NCBI GenBank assembly: GCA_016286075.1
Contig: JAEERZ010000039.1
Span: forward strand, 1 to 11,750
Direction of reading: 5' to 3'
Source: Selenomonadaceae bacterium
GTDB taxonomy: Bacteria > Bacillota > Negativicutes > Selenomonadales > Selenomonadaceae
Length of the DNA stretch: 11,750 nucleotides
The notes below the pieces were generated by a model, which saw only the letters and a program-made list of their open reading frames with translations, made no database searches and was not told the DNA's origin. How positions within the stretch are numbered: position 1 is the first letter of the stretch; each line of letters begins with the position of its first letter. This document shows positions 6,737-11,750 of this stretch, in pieces. A program made the translations under genes and the position numbers.

Positions 6737-7242
6737 CCGGCACTCTCCTCCTTTTCCACCTGCGGAGCGTCTTTCAGCATGTCCCCAAGGAACGTCTGCA
6801 CCTTTCGCATGACGGCAAAGGCTTCCCTTGGCATCTCGCAGCCGCTGTGGAGCGTCGCCCCACTGCCGTCCGCATAACAAAACTCGACGCTCACGTTGTC
6901 CGCGTCCAGCGCTATGAGTTCGCTGGGCGGCGCTTTCTCCCATTGGAAAAGATCGTCGCGGCTGAACATCGCCGCAATCTCGTCAAGCTTTTCCTTCGGC
7001 ACGCCCACGGCGCGATGAATTTCCGGCGCGCCGTTTGTCTCCCGCCAGTCCAGCGTCGCCCGCGCCGTGCCGTCCTCCTTCACCCCAAGCTCCATATAAA
7101 GATGGCCGCCGGACATGCCGCCGCCCGAATAATAGGAGCAAAGCGTCAGTTCCGACTCCGCCGCGAAACAAACCCGCGTCCCAAGGGCCGTCCCGAAAAT
7201 CGCCAGCGCGGCCAACACCGCCGCCATTTTTCCCTTGCTCAT
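6733..7242 (-). CDS. Secreted single-module protein of unknown family, 169 aa
   Basis: I do not recognise a named family. A signal peptide (about 1-28, ending VCFAA) precedes one module at about 31-157. It contains a serine/glycine patch 'YYSGGGMSGGHLYM' (37-50), 'VPKEKLDEIAAMF' (81-93), 'YADGSGA' (123-129) and a helical end. The same module, in the same order, forms the C-terminal half of the preceding protein (7242-8252), and the signal peptides are alike too, so this gene arose by tandem duplication. The start at 7242 has GGAGG seven bases upstream, inside the end of the preceding gene. Its A is also the last base of that gene's stop (TGATG), and its own stop overlaps the next start (ATGA). 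The three genes must form a coupled operon. Confidence 0.8.
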   Translation of the reverse strand: MSKGKMAAVLAALAIFGTALGTRVCFAAESELTLCSYYSGGGMSGGHLYMELGVKEDGTARATLDWRETNGAPEIHRAVGVPKEKLDEIAAMFSRDDLFQWEKAPPSELIALDADNVSVEFCYADGSGATLHSGCEMPREAFAVMRKVQTFLGDMLKDAPQVEKEESAG

Positions 7243-8252
7243 CAAGCGCCCTCCTTCTTTTCCGCCTTCGGCGCGTCTGCAAGAAGTTTCCAAAGGAACG
7301 CCTGCACCTTTTCCATCGCTTCGAGGGCCGTCTTCGGCATCTCGTTGTCATCATAGAGGCTCGCATAACTTCCGTCCGCGTAATCAAAGGAGACCTGGAC
7401 GGTATCCCCGTCAAGGACGTCAATCTTGTTCCACTTCGTCTTTGCCCAGCGAAAAAGCTCGCCCCGGTCGAACAACGCCGCAATCTCGTCCAGCTTTTCC
7501 TTCGGCACGACAGCTTCGCAATGAGTCGTCGGCGCATCATACCGGCTCCGCGAATCCATCTCCGCCAACACGGACCCGTCCTTCCGCATCGATATTTTCA
7601 TATCAAGGCAGGCGCCGGGCTTGCCGCCGCCGCAGCTGTAGGAACAACTTCTCAACGCGGGGCCAAGCGTATCATGACCGTATTCACACCCCAGCGCGCG
7701 GAAAAAGTCGATGAACCATTCCTCCTGATAATATTTGGGGTCGGGCTTCACGCCGCCGCCTTCGCCGCTGGCGTCGATTTGCTCGCCGCTCTCGTAGCGA
7801 ACCTCAAGGTTCATGAAATCGCCCAGCGCGGAGTTCCACATGGAATGACCGTCGATCTGCGCCACGTCATGCTCCTTCAGCAGAGCGTCGAGACGCGAAA
7901 GGGCGTCGGCTTTCACGGGAAAATCGGCTTTGCGGCGCGGCTCGCTCTGCGTCCAATATTCCAAATGGCAGTCCGCGCCGTTCTCGGTCTTTTCCAGCCG
8001 CAAATCGTACCAGCCCGACGGATAACGACCCCTGCCCTCGTCTTCCTCGTCAAAGTCCTTATTGAACTCGAACCGCAGCTTAAACGAGGCAATTTCCGTA
8101 GAGGAAATCACCACGGGCGACGTATGGCGCACCGAAGTGTCCCGCGTGCCGCCGTCCTCCTCTACGTCCTCGTCCGCCGCAAAACAAACAGGCGTCCCAA
8201 CGGCCGCTCCAAAAAGAACGGCCGCCAGAACGCCAATCGCCAATGCTTTCAT
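7242..8252 (-). CDS. Secreted two-module protein of unknown family, 336 aa
   Basis: A signal peptide (about 1-26, ending VCFAAD) is followed by an acidic stretch (27-34) and two modules. The C-terminal module (about 197-325) closely matches the 169-aa protein downstream, including 'VPKEKLDEIAALFDRGELFRW' spread over 249-269, 'FDYADGSYASL' (289-299) and a helical end. The N-terminal module (about 55-188) is a more distant version: 'YDLRLEKTENGADCHLEYW' (82-100), 'LSRLDALLKEHDV' (118-130) and 'EVRYESGEQ' (150-158). Five cysteines lie in the mature protein (C95, C189, C203, C207, C215, with C245 as a sixth nearby), so disulphides are possible. It heads the coupled operon. Its ribosome binding site, GAGGG at 8260-8264, lies within a hairpin (8256-8289). 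Function unknown. Confidence 0.8.
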   Translation of the reverse strand: MKALAIGVLAAVLFGAAVGTPVCFAADEDVEEDGGTRDTSVRHTSPVVISSTEIASFKLRFEFNKDFDEEDEGRGRYPSGWYDLRLEKTENGADCHLEYWTQSEPRRKADFPVKADALSRLDALLKEHDVAQIDGHSMWNSALGDFMNLEVRYESGEQIDASGEGGGVKPDPKYYQEEWFIDFFRALGCEYGHDTLGPALRSCSYSCGGGKPGACLDMKISMRKDGSVLAEMDSRSRYDAPTTHCEAVVPKEKLDEIAALFDRGELFRWAKTKWNKIDVLDGDTVQVSFDYADGSYASLYDDNEMPKTALEAMEKVQAFLWKLLADAPKAEKKEGA

Positions 8253-8255
8253 CCG

Positions 8256-8289
8256 TTATCCCTCGATTCCGCGCGTCGCGAAATGATAA
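8256..8289 (-). promoter_or_regulatory. Leader hairpin masking the ribosome binding site of the 7242-8252 gene
   Basis: In the leftward transcript, TTATC (8285-8289) can pair with GATAA (8256-8260), and TTTCGCG (8277-8283) with CGCGGAA (8267-8273, one mismatch) around a three-base loop. The only plausible Shine-Dalgarno, GAGGG (8260-8264), lies on the inner side of this structure and the ATG is four bases beyond. Such a fold could limit translation of the operon's first gene. No convincing promoter was found upstream. Confidence 0.4.
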
Positions 8290-8403
8290 AATCCAAAATC
8301 TATTTGTATTTTCTCTGTTTCGTCGAAATTTCCTGCCAAAAAATTTCACCTTTGCGCGGAAAAAGACAAAAGGCCCACTAAAATCAACGAAGTGGTTCAC
8401 CAA

Positions 8404-8516
8404 GACCCTGTCGAGGGATTTTTGTGTCAGGCAAGGAAGCGGCCGCGAAGTCGTAGTCAAAGCACTACGTCAAGCGGCCTCTGACACAGCATGACGCAAA
8501 AAGACCCGGCAGGGTC
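8404..8516. repeat. Large imperfect palindrome, about 113 bases
   Basis: Nested arms pair in order: GACCCTG (8404-8410) with CAGGGTC (8510-8516); TTTTT (about 8419-8423) with the A-run near 8498-8502; GTGTCAG (8424-8430) with CTGACAC (8481-8487); GGCCGC (8441-8446) with GCGGCC (8474-8479); and CGTAGT (8452-8457) with ACTACG (8464-8469). The outer right arm supplies the stop codon region (TGA at 8515-8517) of the gene at 8515-9129. It resembles a small mobile palindromic element more than a simple terminator. Confidence 0.7.
8498..8516 (-). terminator. Probable terminator of the 8515-9129 gene
   Basis: Read leftward, GACCC-TGCC-GGGTC is followed directly by five T. It starts inside the TGA stop codon. 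The stem is only five pairs, but the T-run is good. It is also part of the larger palindrome 8404-8516, which gives a stronger alternative fold. Confidence 0.5.
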
Positions 8517-9129
8517 AGCCAAGCGCCAGCTGGCGAAGCAGGAACGACCTGGTCTTTTCGGAGTAAACCACTTCCGCCTGCCAGTCCACCAGGAATTTGC
8601 GCTCGTACTGGTACTGCGCGCCCTCCGGCATATACTCGACGGTGCTTTTCAAAATGTATTGCCCGTTTTCGATATCCGAATTCAAGAGATGCCATTCCAT
8701 CGGCTTGTACCCCACGGCGATCAGGTCCTCCGCCATCAGCTCGAAGCGCCATTTGCCGTTTTCCTCGGAAATCATCCAATAGCCGCAGTTCTTGTCATGG
8801 GCGCCCACCGTGGCGAAAACTTCCCAGAAACGCTTGGGCTCTCCCGGAACGCGAAGCTCCCGCACATAGAAGCCCACGCCCCCCTCCGCGGCGTCGATGT
8901 TCCTCATGGCCATCTTCCGGTTTCCGTCCTTGTCGAACAGGCCAATCCAACCGCCTTTCATGTTCACGGCCTTCACGTCTTCCGTCAGTTGGACTTCATT
9001 CGTATTCATGTAAAGGAAAGCGCTTTGCCCGACGGGCTCCACCGACGAATCCGCCGAAGCGGACGGCGTCCCCGTCAAGAGCGCGACGCCCATCATCAGC
9101 GCTGCCATCCATTTCCTGCTCAGCTTCAT
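8515..9129 (-). CDS. Secreted protein of unknown family, 204 aa
   Basis: I do not recognise the family. The signal peptide (about 1-27) has a KLSRK start, a hydrophobic core MAALMMGVALLTG and an ASA cleavage site. The mature part (about 177 residues) is beta-rich with many aromatic residues, for example 'FLYMNTNEVQLTED' (38-51), 'WIGLFDKDGNRKMA' (61-74) and a second half that includes 'NGKWRFELMAEDLIAVGYKPMEW'-like content over 124-146. A single mature cysteine is present (C115). The overall style, with alternating strands and a 'W-x-L-F-D' like start, recalls small extracytoplasmic beta domains seen in this phylum, but no motif fixes a role. The ATG at 9129 follows GGGGAG by nine bases; an upstream ATG at 9150 lacks a site. 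It has its own promoter and terminator and is transcribed away from the nucleoside hydrolase gene. Confidence 0.78.
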   Translation of the reverse strand: MKLSRKWMAALMMGVALLTGTPSASADSSVEPVGQSAFLYMNTNEVQLTEDVKAVNMKGGWIGLFDKDGNRKMAMRNIDAAEGGVGFYVRELRVPGEPKRFWEVFATVGAHDKNCGYWMISEENGKWRFELMAEDLIAVGYKPMEWHLLNSDIENGQYILKSTVEYMPEGAQYQYERKFLVDWQAEVVYSEKTRSFLLRQLALG

Positions 9130-9184
9130 TGTATTTTTCTCCCCTTCCATTATATACCTAATGCCTATTTCCTTTTCCGTCCGC

Positions 9185-9214
9185 TTGATATAATATAAAT
9201 ATTGCGAATTTACT
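9185..9214 (+). promoter_or_regulatory. Weak candidate promoter of the nucleoside hydrolase gene
   Basis: TTGATA (9185-9190) and TTTACT (9209-9214) are 18 bases apart in an AT-rich stretch just before the GGGAGGGG site (9227-9234). The -10 match is poor and other placements are possible. It overlaps the opposing promoter. Confidence 0.28.
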
Positions 9215-9220
9215 TTACAA
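9192..9220 (-). promoter_or_regulatory. Promoter of the 8515-9129 gene
   Basis: On the minus strand, -35 TTGTAA (9215-9220) and -10 TATATT (9192-9197) are 17 bases apart, leaving a leader of roughly 55 bases. A second perfect TATAAT at 9149-9154 is too close to the ribosome binding site to be a useful -10. Confidence 0.45.
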
Positions 9221-9240
9221 TATCTCGGGAGGGGTGTCCA

Positions 9241-10344
9241 GTGAAAAATGTACTAAAAAAGTGGAAGTCGTACTGCCGTGCGGCTTGCTGTCTTGCAGCG
9301 GCGGCAGCTCTCACATTTGCCGCGCCGAGCGCTGAAGCGAAGGAAAAGGTGCTGCTCGACGCGGATATGGTAGAAATGTTCGACGACGGCGTCGCGATGA
9401 TGATACTGGAACGTTCTGCGGAGACGGAGCTCCTGGGCGTGACCGTCGTGACCGGCAACACTTGGGCCGAGGACGGCGTAGCGTTCACGATTCGCCAGCT
9501 CGAAGGCATGGGCGCCACGAACATTCCCGTGGCAATAGGCGAGCCGCGCCCCGAGACCATTGAGCGGTTCAATAAGATCGACGAAGAAACGAAAACCTTC
9601 GGACGCGGCCACGACGCCCACATGGGGGCTGCCGGCTACGCCCGCCCGGAGAATTGGCAGGCCGCATACCGTTCCCATTACGGCGGCAGCACGCCGACAT
9701 TCGGCCCGGTGGACGAGGCGGCGGAGGATATGATTATCCGCACCGTCAAAGAGCATCCGGACGAAGTGACGATCATGGCCATCGGCCCCTGCACGAATCT
9801 TGCGAAGGCCCTTGAAAAGGCGCCGGAGATCGCGCCGATGGCGAAACGCATCGTCTACATGAGCGGCGCGTTCTTCCAGCAGGGCAACGTGACGCCGGCG
9901 GCGGAATTCAACGTCTGGATCGATCCGGAGTCGGCGAAGAAGGTCATGCGCGCGCCCTGGAAAGAGCAAATCATCGTACCGCTGGACGCCTGCGAGAAAA
10001 TGCGGCTGACAAAGGAAGACTTTTTCGGCTTCAAGCATATCATCAAGAAGCCCGAATTCAATGCGATGATGGCGCGTCACTACTTAGCGGAGCGGCTCGA
10101 GAACATCAGCGGGCCGACCTTCATCTGGGACGTGCTGGCCGCCGCTTTGATTGTCGATCCGTCGGTGATCCTGGAGGAAGTCACCATGCCCATCGACGTC
10201 AACGACGTCTATTCGCCGTCCTACGGACAGACCCTCGCCTACATCAGGGTACAGCCCGAGGGCACGCAGAAGGCGCGCATCATCAAGACCATCGACGAAA
10301 AGAAAGTTTTGTGGATCATCCACGACATATTCAAGACGCTGTAA
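9241..10344 (+). CDS. Secreted nucleoside hydrolase (inosine-uridine preferring family), 367 aa
   Basis: A signal peptide (about 1-33, ending PSAEA) precedes a full nucleoside hydrolase fold. The calcium-binding aspartate motif reads D40-x-D42 then D48-D49, with two more residues between the pairs than in the classic DTDPGxDD. N73 in 'TGNTW', 'EFNVWIDPE' at 222-230 and 'IWDVLAAA' at 295-302 complete the family signatures. The C-terminal motif is WD (W296, D297) where many members have HD; trypanosomal purine-specific enzymes also have Trp before this calcium-ligating Asp. The enzyme should cleave ribonucleosides into base and ribose outside the cytoplasmic membrane, as part of nucleoside scavenging. 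The GTG start at 9241 has GGGAGGGG six bases upstream; an ATG at 9202 lacks a site and would bury the signal peptide. Purine preference is inference. Confidence 0.88.
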   Translation: MKNVLKKWKSYCRAACCLAAAAALTFAAPSAEAKEKVLLDADMVEMFDDGVAMMILERSAETELLGVTVVTGNTWAEDGVAFTIRQLEGMGATNIPVAIGEPRPETIERFNKIDEETKTFGRGHDAHMGAAGYARPENWQAAYRSHYGGSTPTFGPVDEAAEDMIIRTVKEHPDEVTIMAIGPCTNLAKALEKAPEIAPMAKRIVYMSGAFFQQGNVTPAAEFNVWIDPESAKKVMRAPWKEQIIVPLDACEKMRLTKEDFFGFKHIIKKPEFNAMMARHYLAERLENISGPTFIWDVLAAALIVDPSVILEEVTMPIDVNDVYSPSYGQTLAYIRVQPEGTQKARIIKTIDEKKVLWIIHDIFKTL

Positions 10345-10350
10345 ACTAAA

Positions 10351-10436
10351 AGTTAGGAGATAGGAGAGAGGAGTTAGGAGTGAATACGTTATAAAATCCG
10401 TAATAACTCCTCACTCCTCATTCCTCACTCCTAACT
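10351..10436. repeat. Heptamer inverted-array repeat, copy C
   Basis: Left arm heptamers from 10351: AGTTAGG, AGATAGG, AGAGAGG, AGTTAGG. Right arm from 10407: CTCCTCA, CTCCTCA, TTCCTCA, CTCCTAA, ending CT at 10436. The arms are broadly complementary and surround an AT-rich core with a small TACG/CGTA stem. It starts six bases after the nucleoside hydrolase stop and ends just before the next gene's ribosome binding site. Confidence 0.85.
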
Positions 10437-10458
10437 GCTTGAAAGGGGAGGTATGATG

Positions 10459-11034
10459 ATGAAAATCCAGATTCTGTTCGGGGTATTGTTTGCCGTCCTG
10501 TTGTGTGCGGCACCTGCCGAAGCCGCGATGAAGCTGGAGTCCTCCGAGCATTGGGTGCGCGTCGAGTTTGACGCTCTGCCCCAGACGGCGGCGGAAGTCG
10601 CTCCCTGCCAGACGCCGGAGGAGACCGCGGCCCTCACCGTCGCCGCGCTTGTCCGCTTCACCGAGGATCAGGAAGCGGGCATCGCGATGCTGAACGTGCT
10701 GCGCGGTCCGCGTCCTCTGTCGCCGCAGGAAATCCAGCTTTTGAAGGACCAGCTGCTGAAGGACCGCAACTATGTGGCCCGCTCCCATTTCAACGGCGCG
10801 ACGCCGGACAACAACTACACGCCGATCGAGCCGTACAGCGTCACCGTCGCGGACAGCGTGCACAGCTACGACCAGGAAAACTACGCCACCCTTTACATCC
10901 GAAGCGGCGGCGCGGACAGCCCGCGACCGATCACGCTCCGCAAGAAGCCCTCGACGGGCGAGTGGTTTTTGTGGAACCACGTCGGCCTGCTTCCCGGCAT
11001 CCGCGTCCCCGCGTCGCAGGACCCGTGGAAATAA
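10459..11034 (+). CDS. Secreted DUF6935-like protein, 191 aa
   Basis: A signal peptide (about 1-23, ending AEAA) leads into a compact domain. The most conserved-looking stretches are 'RSHFNGATPDNNYTP' (108-122), 'SGGADSPRPITLRKK' (149-163), 'WFLWNHVGLLPGIR' (169-182) and the terminal 'DPWK'. I associate this pattern, with moderate confidence from memory, with the DUF6935 family of small secreted Firmicute proteins; no biochemical role is known to me. A helical region (55-105) precedes the beta-rich half. Three ATG codons stand in a row at 10453, 10456 and 10459. The third is the best start because GGGGAGG (10445-10451) is seven bases from it and only one or four from the others. It follows the nucleoside hydrolase gene across repeat copy C. 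Confidence 0.82.
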   Translation: MKIQILFGVLFAVLLCAAPAEAAMKLESSEHWVRVEFDALPQTAAEVAPCQTPEETAALTVAALVRFTEDQEAGIAMLNVLRGPRPLSPQEIQLLKDQLLKDRNYVARSHFNGATPDNNYTPIEPYSVTVADSVHSYDQENYATLYIRSGGADSPRPITLRKKPSTGEWFLWNHVGLLPGIRVPASQDPWK

Positions 11035-11038
11035 ACCG

Positions 11039-11136
11039 AGTGAGGAATTAGGAATTAGGAGTTAGGAATGATTACATCTTTGAAACGTAAACCACTCCTC
11101 ACTCCACTCTCCACTCTCCTCACTCCTCACTCCTCA
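11039..11136. repeat. Heptamer inverted-array repeat, copy D
   Basis: Left arm: AGTGAGG, AATTAGG, AATTAGG, AGTTAGG (11039-11066). Right arm from 11095: CTCCTCA, CTCCACT, CTCCACT, CTCCTCA, CTCCTCA, CTCCTCA (to 11136). The right arm mixes the CTCCTCA type seen in copy C with the CTCCACT type seen in copy A. The core between the arms includes AACGTAAACC. It starts four bases after the stop of the 10459-11034 gene. Confidence 0.85.
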
Positions 11137-11197
11137 CTTACTCCCAAATTCCCCTCGCATTCCGCCAATCTACAGTAAAGAAAGGAAGTGTTTTTCC

Positions 11198-11524
11198 ATG
11201 AAAAAACGTGTTTCTCTGCTCGTCTGCCTGATGCTGGCGCTGCTCGTCTCCACGGCCTCCGCCGCGTCGAAGATTAACTCCGACGGCTACTACAAGGGCA
11301 TCCGCCTCGCGGGAAAAGTCAAAGTCGTGGACGCGTTCCCCGACATCAAGGTCCAGATCGTCAACTCCTTCCCCGACCTGAAGGTGCAGGTCGTCGAAGC
11401 CTTCCCCGACAAGATCGGGCAATGGCAGTTCGTGGAATCCTTCCCCGACTTCACCATCCAGTTCGTCAACGCGTTCCCCGACATCAAGATCCAATACGTA
11501 AATTCGTTCCCCGGCCTGCCGTAA
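11198..11524 (+). CDS. Small secreted protein made of six FPD repeats, 108 aa
   Basis: After a signal peptide (about 1-23, ending ASAAS) and a short linker with 'DGYYKGIRLAGK' (29-40), the rest of the protein is a tandem repeat. FPD occurs at 47-49, 58-60, 69-71, 82-84 and 93-95, and FPG at 104-106. Spacing is 11, 11, 13, 11 and 11 residues. The unit reads roughly K-V-Q-h-V-[DNE]-[AS]-F-P-D-h, with alternating hydrophobic residues that suggest a beta strand and a turn at Pro-Asp. The fourth unit carries the two extra residues ('KIGQWQFVESFPD'). The regular register fits a small beta-solenoid or stacked-strand domain, exported from the cell. I know no assigned function. GGAAG lies about nine bases upstream of the ATG. 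It is the last rightward gene before terminator 11536-11575. Confidence 0.82.
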   Translation: MKKRVSLLVCLMLALLVSTASAASKINSDGYYKGIRLAGKVKVVDAFPDIKVQIVNSFPDLKVQVVEAFPDKIGQWQFVESFPDFTIQFVNAFPDIKIQYVNSFPGLP

Positions 11525-11535
11525 AGAACCCGCAA

Positions 11536-11575
11536 AAAAGGCTTCCGAGAATTTTCCCGGAAGCCTTTTCTTATT
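11536..11575. terminator. Bidirectional terminator between the FPD-repeat gene and enolase
   Basis: AAAAGGCTTCCG (11536-11547) pairs with CGGAAGCCTTTT (11558-11569), and GAA/TTC extends the stem. The T-run follows on the plus strand, and the A-run at 11534-11539 gives a T-run on the minus strand after enolase. It lies between two convergent stops. Confidence 0.88.
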
Positions 11576-11587
11576 TCCTCAGTTTTC

Positions 11588-11750
11588 TTATCGTTTCGCC
11601 AGTTTCGCAAGCAGCGGCGACGCGTCGTAGGCGGCTTTTCCGCCCAGCTCTTCCTCGATGCGCAGGAGCTGGTTGTACTTCGCCACGCGTTCGCTGCGGT
11701 TCGGCGCGCCGGTCTTGATCTGGCCCGCGTTCATTGCAACGACGAGATCC
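11588..11750 (-). CDS. eno: Enolase, C-terminal end (runs off the right edge)
   Basis: The last 53 codons read DLVVAMNAGQIKTGAPNRSERVA and then KYNQLLRIEEELG, the nearly invariant C-terminus of bacterial enolase. The GQIKTG motif includes the active-site lysine region that contacts substrate. Enolase converts 2-phosphoglycerate to phosphoenolpyruvate in glycolysis, in the cytosol. The tail ends 'LLAKLAKR', which is variable among species. The AMNAG in place of the commoner ALNTG is a mild difference. Transcription comes from the right and ends at the shared terminator 11536-11575. It is a housekeeping gene and marks the end of the secretory cluster. Confidence 0.96.
   Translation of the reverse strand, partial: DLVVAMNAGQIKTGAPNRSERVAKYNQLLRIEEELGGKAAYDASPLLAKLAKR

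Noticed and set aside
6737..6943. Upstream 69-codon extension of the second DUF3298 protein
   Set aside because: It runs out of frame through the preceding gene and hides a clear signal peptide; the ATG at 6736 has a good ribosome binding site.
7035..8381. Long open frame on the plus strand (448 codons) opposite the duplicated secreted genes
   Set aside because: Proline/arginine-rich shadow without a ribosome binding site; the minus-strand genes have signal peptides, paralogy and coupled starts.
8253..8494. Possible small gene in the gap before the palindrome
   Set aside because: The short frames on both strands lack ribosome binding sites and cross the hairpin and palindrome; the gap holds only structured DNA and AT-rich sequence.
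9149..9154. Perfect TATAAT on the minus strand as a -10 for the 8515-9129 gene
   Set aside because: It directly abuts the ribosome binding site, so a transcript from it would lose part of the Shine-Dalgarno; no -35 box is present.
9253..10080. Open frame on the minus strand (275 codons) opposite the nucleoside hydrolase
   Set aside because: Composition typical of an antisense shadow (many His and Arg), and the plus strand encodes a recognised enzyme.
11039..11136. Possible CRISPR-like array
   Set aside because: Units are 7 bases with no spacers, arranged as opposed arms; no cas genes are nearby.

Overview
The window looks like chromosomal DNA from a fairly GC-rich, low-phage bacterium of the Firmicutes. 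Strong GGAGG ribosome binding sites with 6-9 base spacing, sigma-A-like promoters and simple rho-independent terminators all fit this. My best guess is a Negativicutes/Selenomonadaceae-type anaerobe, but that is inference from overall gene style and not from a marker gene. Two recognisable metabolic genes run off the edges: the N-terminus of a LarA-type nickel-dependent lactate racemase at the left (minus strand) and the C-terminus of enolase at the right (minus strand).

Layout. Positions 1-1075 hold the larA start and a ubiX flavin prenyltransferase (both minus), separated by a gap with a clear ubiX terminator, three further hairpins and the larA promoter. A compact divergent promoter pair (about 1097-1149) drives ubiX leftward and an unrecognised membrane protein (1183-1869) rightward. 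A bidirectional terminator (1877-1921) closes that gene and the long leftward block that follows. The leftward block (8252 down to 1934) is read as: two related secreted proteins of unknown function (336 and 169 aa), a secreted DUF3298-type protein, a zinc-ribbon membrane protein, a TPM-domain membrane protein, and a second DUF3298-type protein. The first three overlap by 1 and 4 bases and must be translationally coupled. A further secreted unknown (8515-9129, minus) diverges from a rightward group at 9129/9241. That group is a secreted nucleoside hydrolase, a DUF6935-like secreted protein, and a small secreted protein built from six FPD repeats, closed by a bidirectional terminator shared with enolase.

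Common theme. Between 1.9 and 11.5 kb, nine of ten genes carry an N-terminal Sec signal sequence, and the remaining one (zinc ribbon) ends in a membrane anchor. This is an envelope/secretome cluster. The two DUF3298 genes flank the TPM/zinc-ribbon pair, and the 336/169 aa genes are products of module duplication.

Non-coding highlights. Four intergenic gaps hold the same family of degenerate heptamer tandem repeats (AGTTAGG/AGTGAGG/AGAGTGG), three as opposed arms around a short AT-rich core that contains CGTAA. A different, larger imperfect palindrome (8404-8516) sits between the two minus-strand secreted genes. I saw no tRNA, rRNA, CRISPR array, transposase or phage gene.
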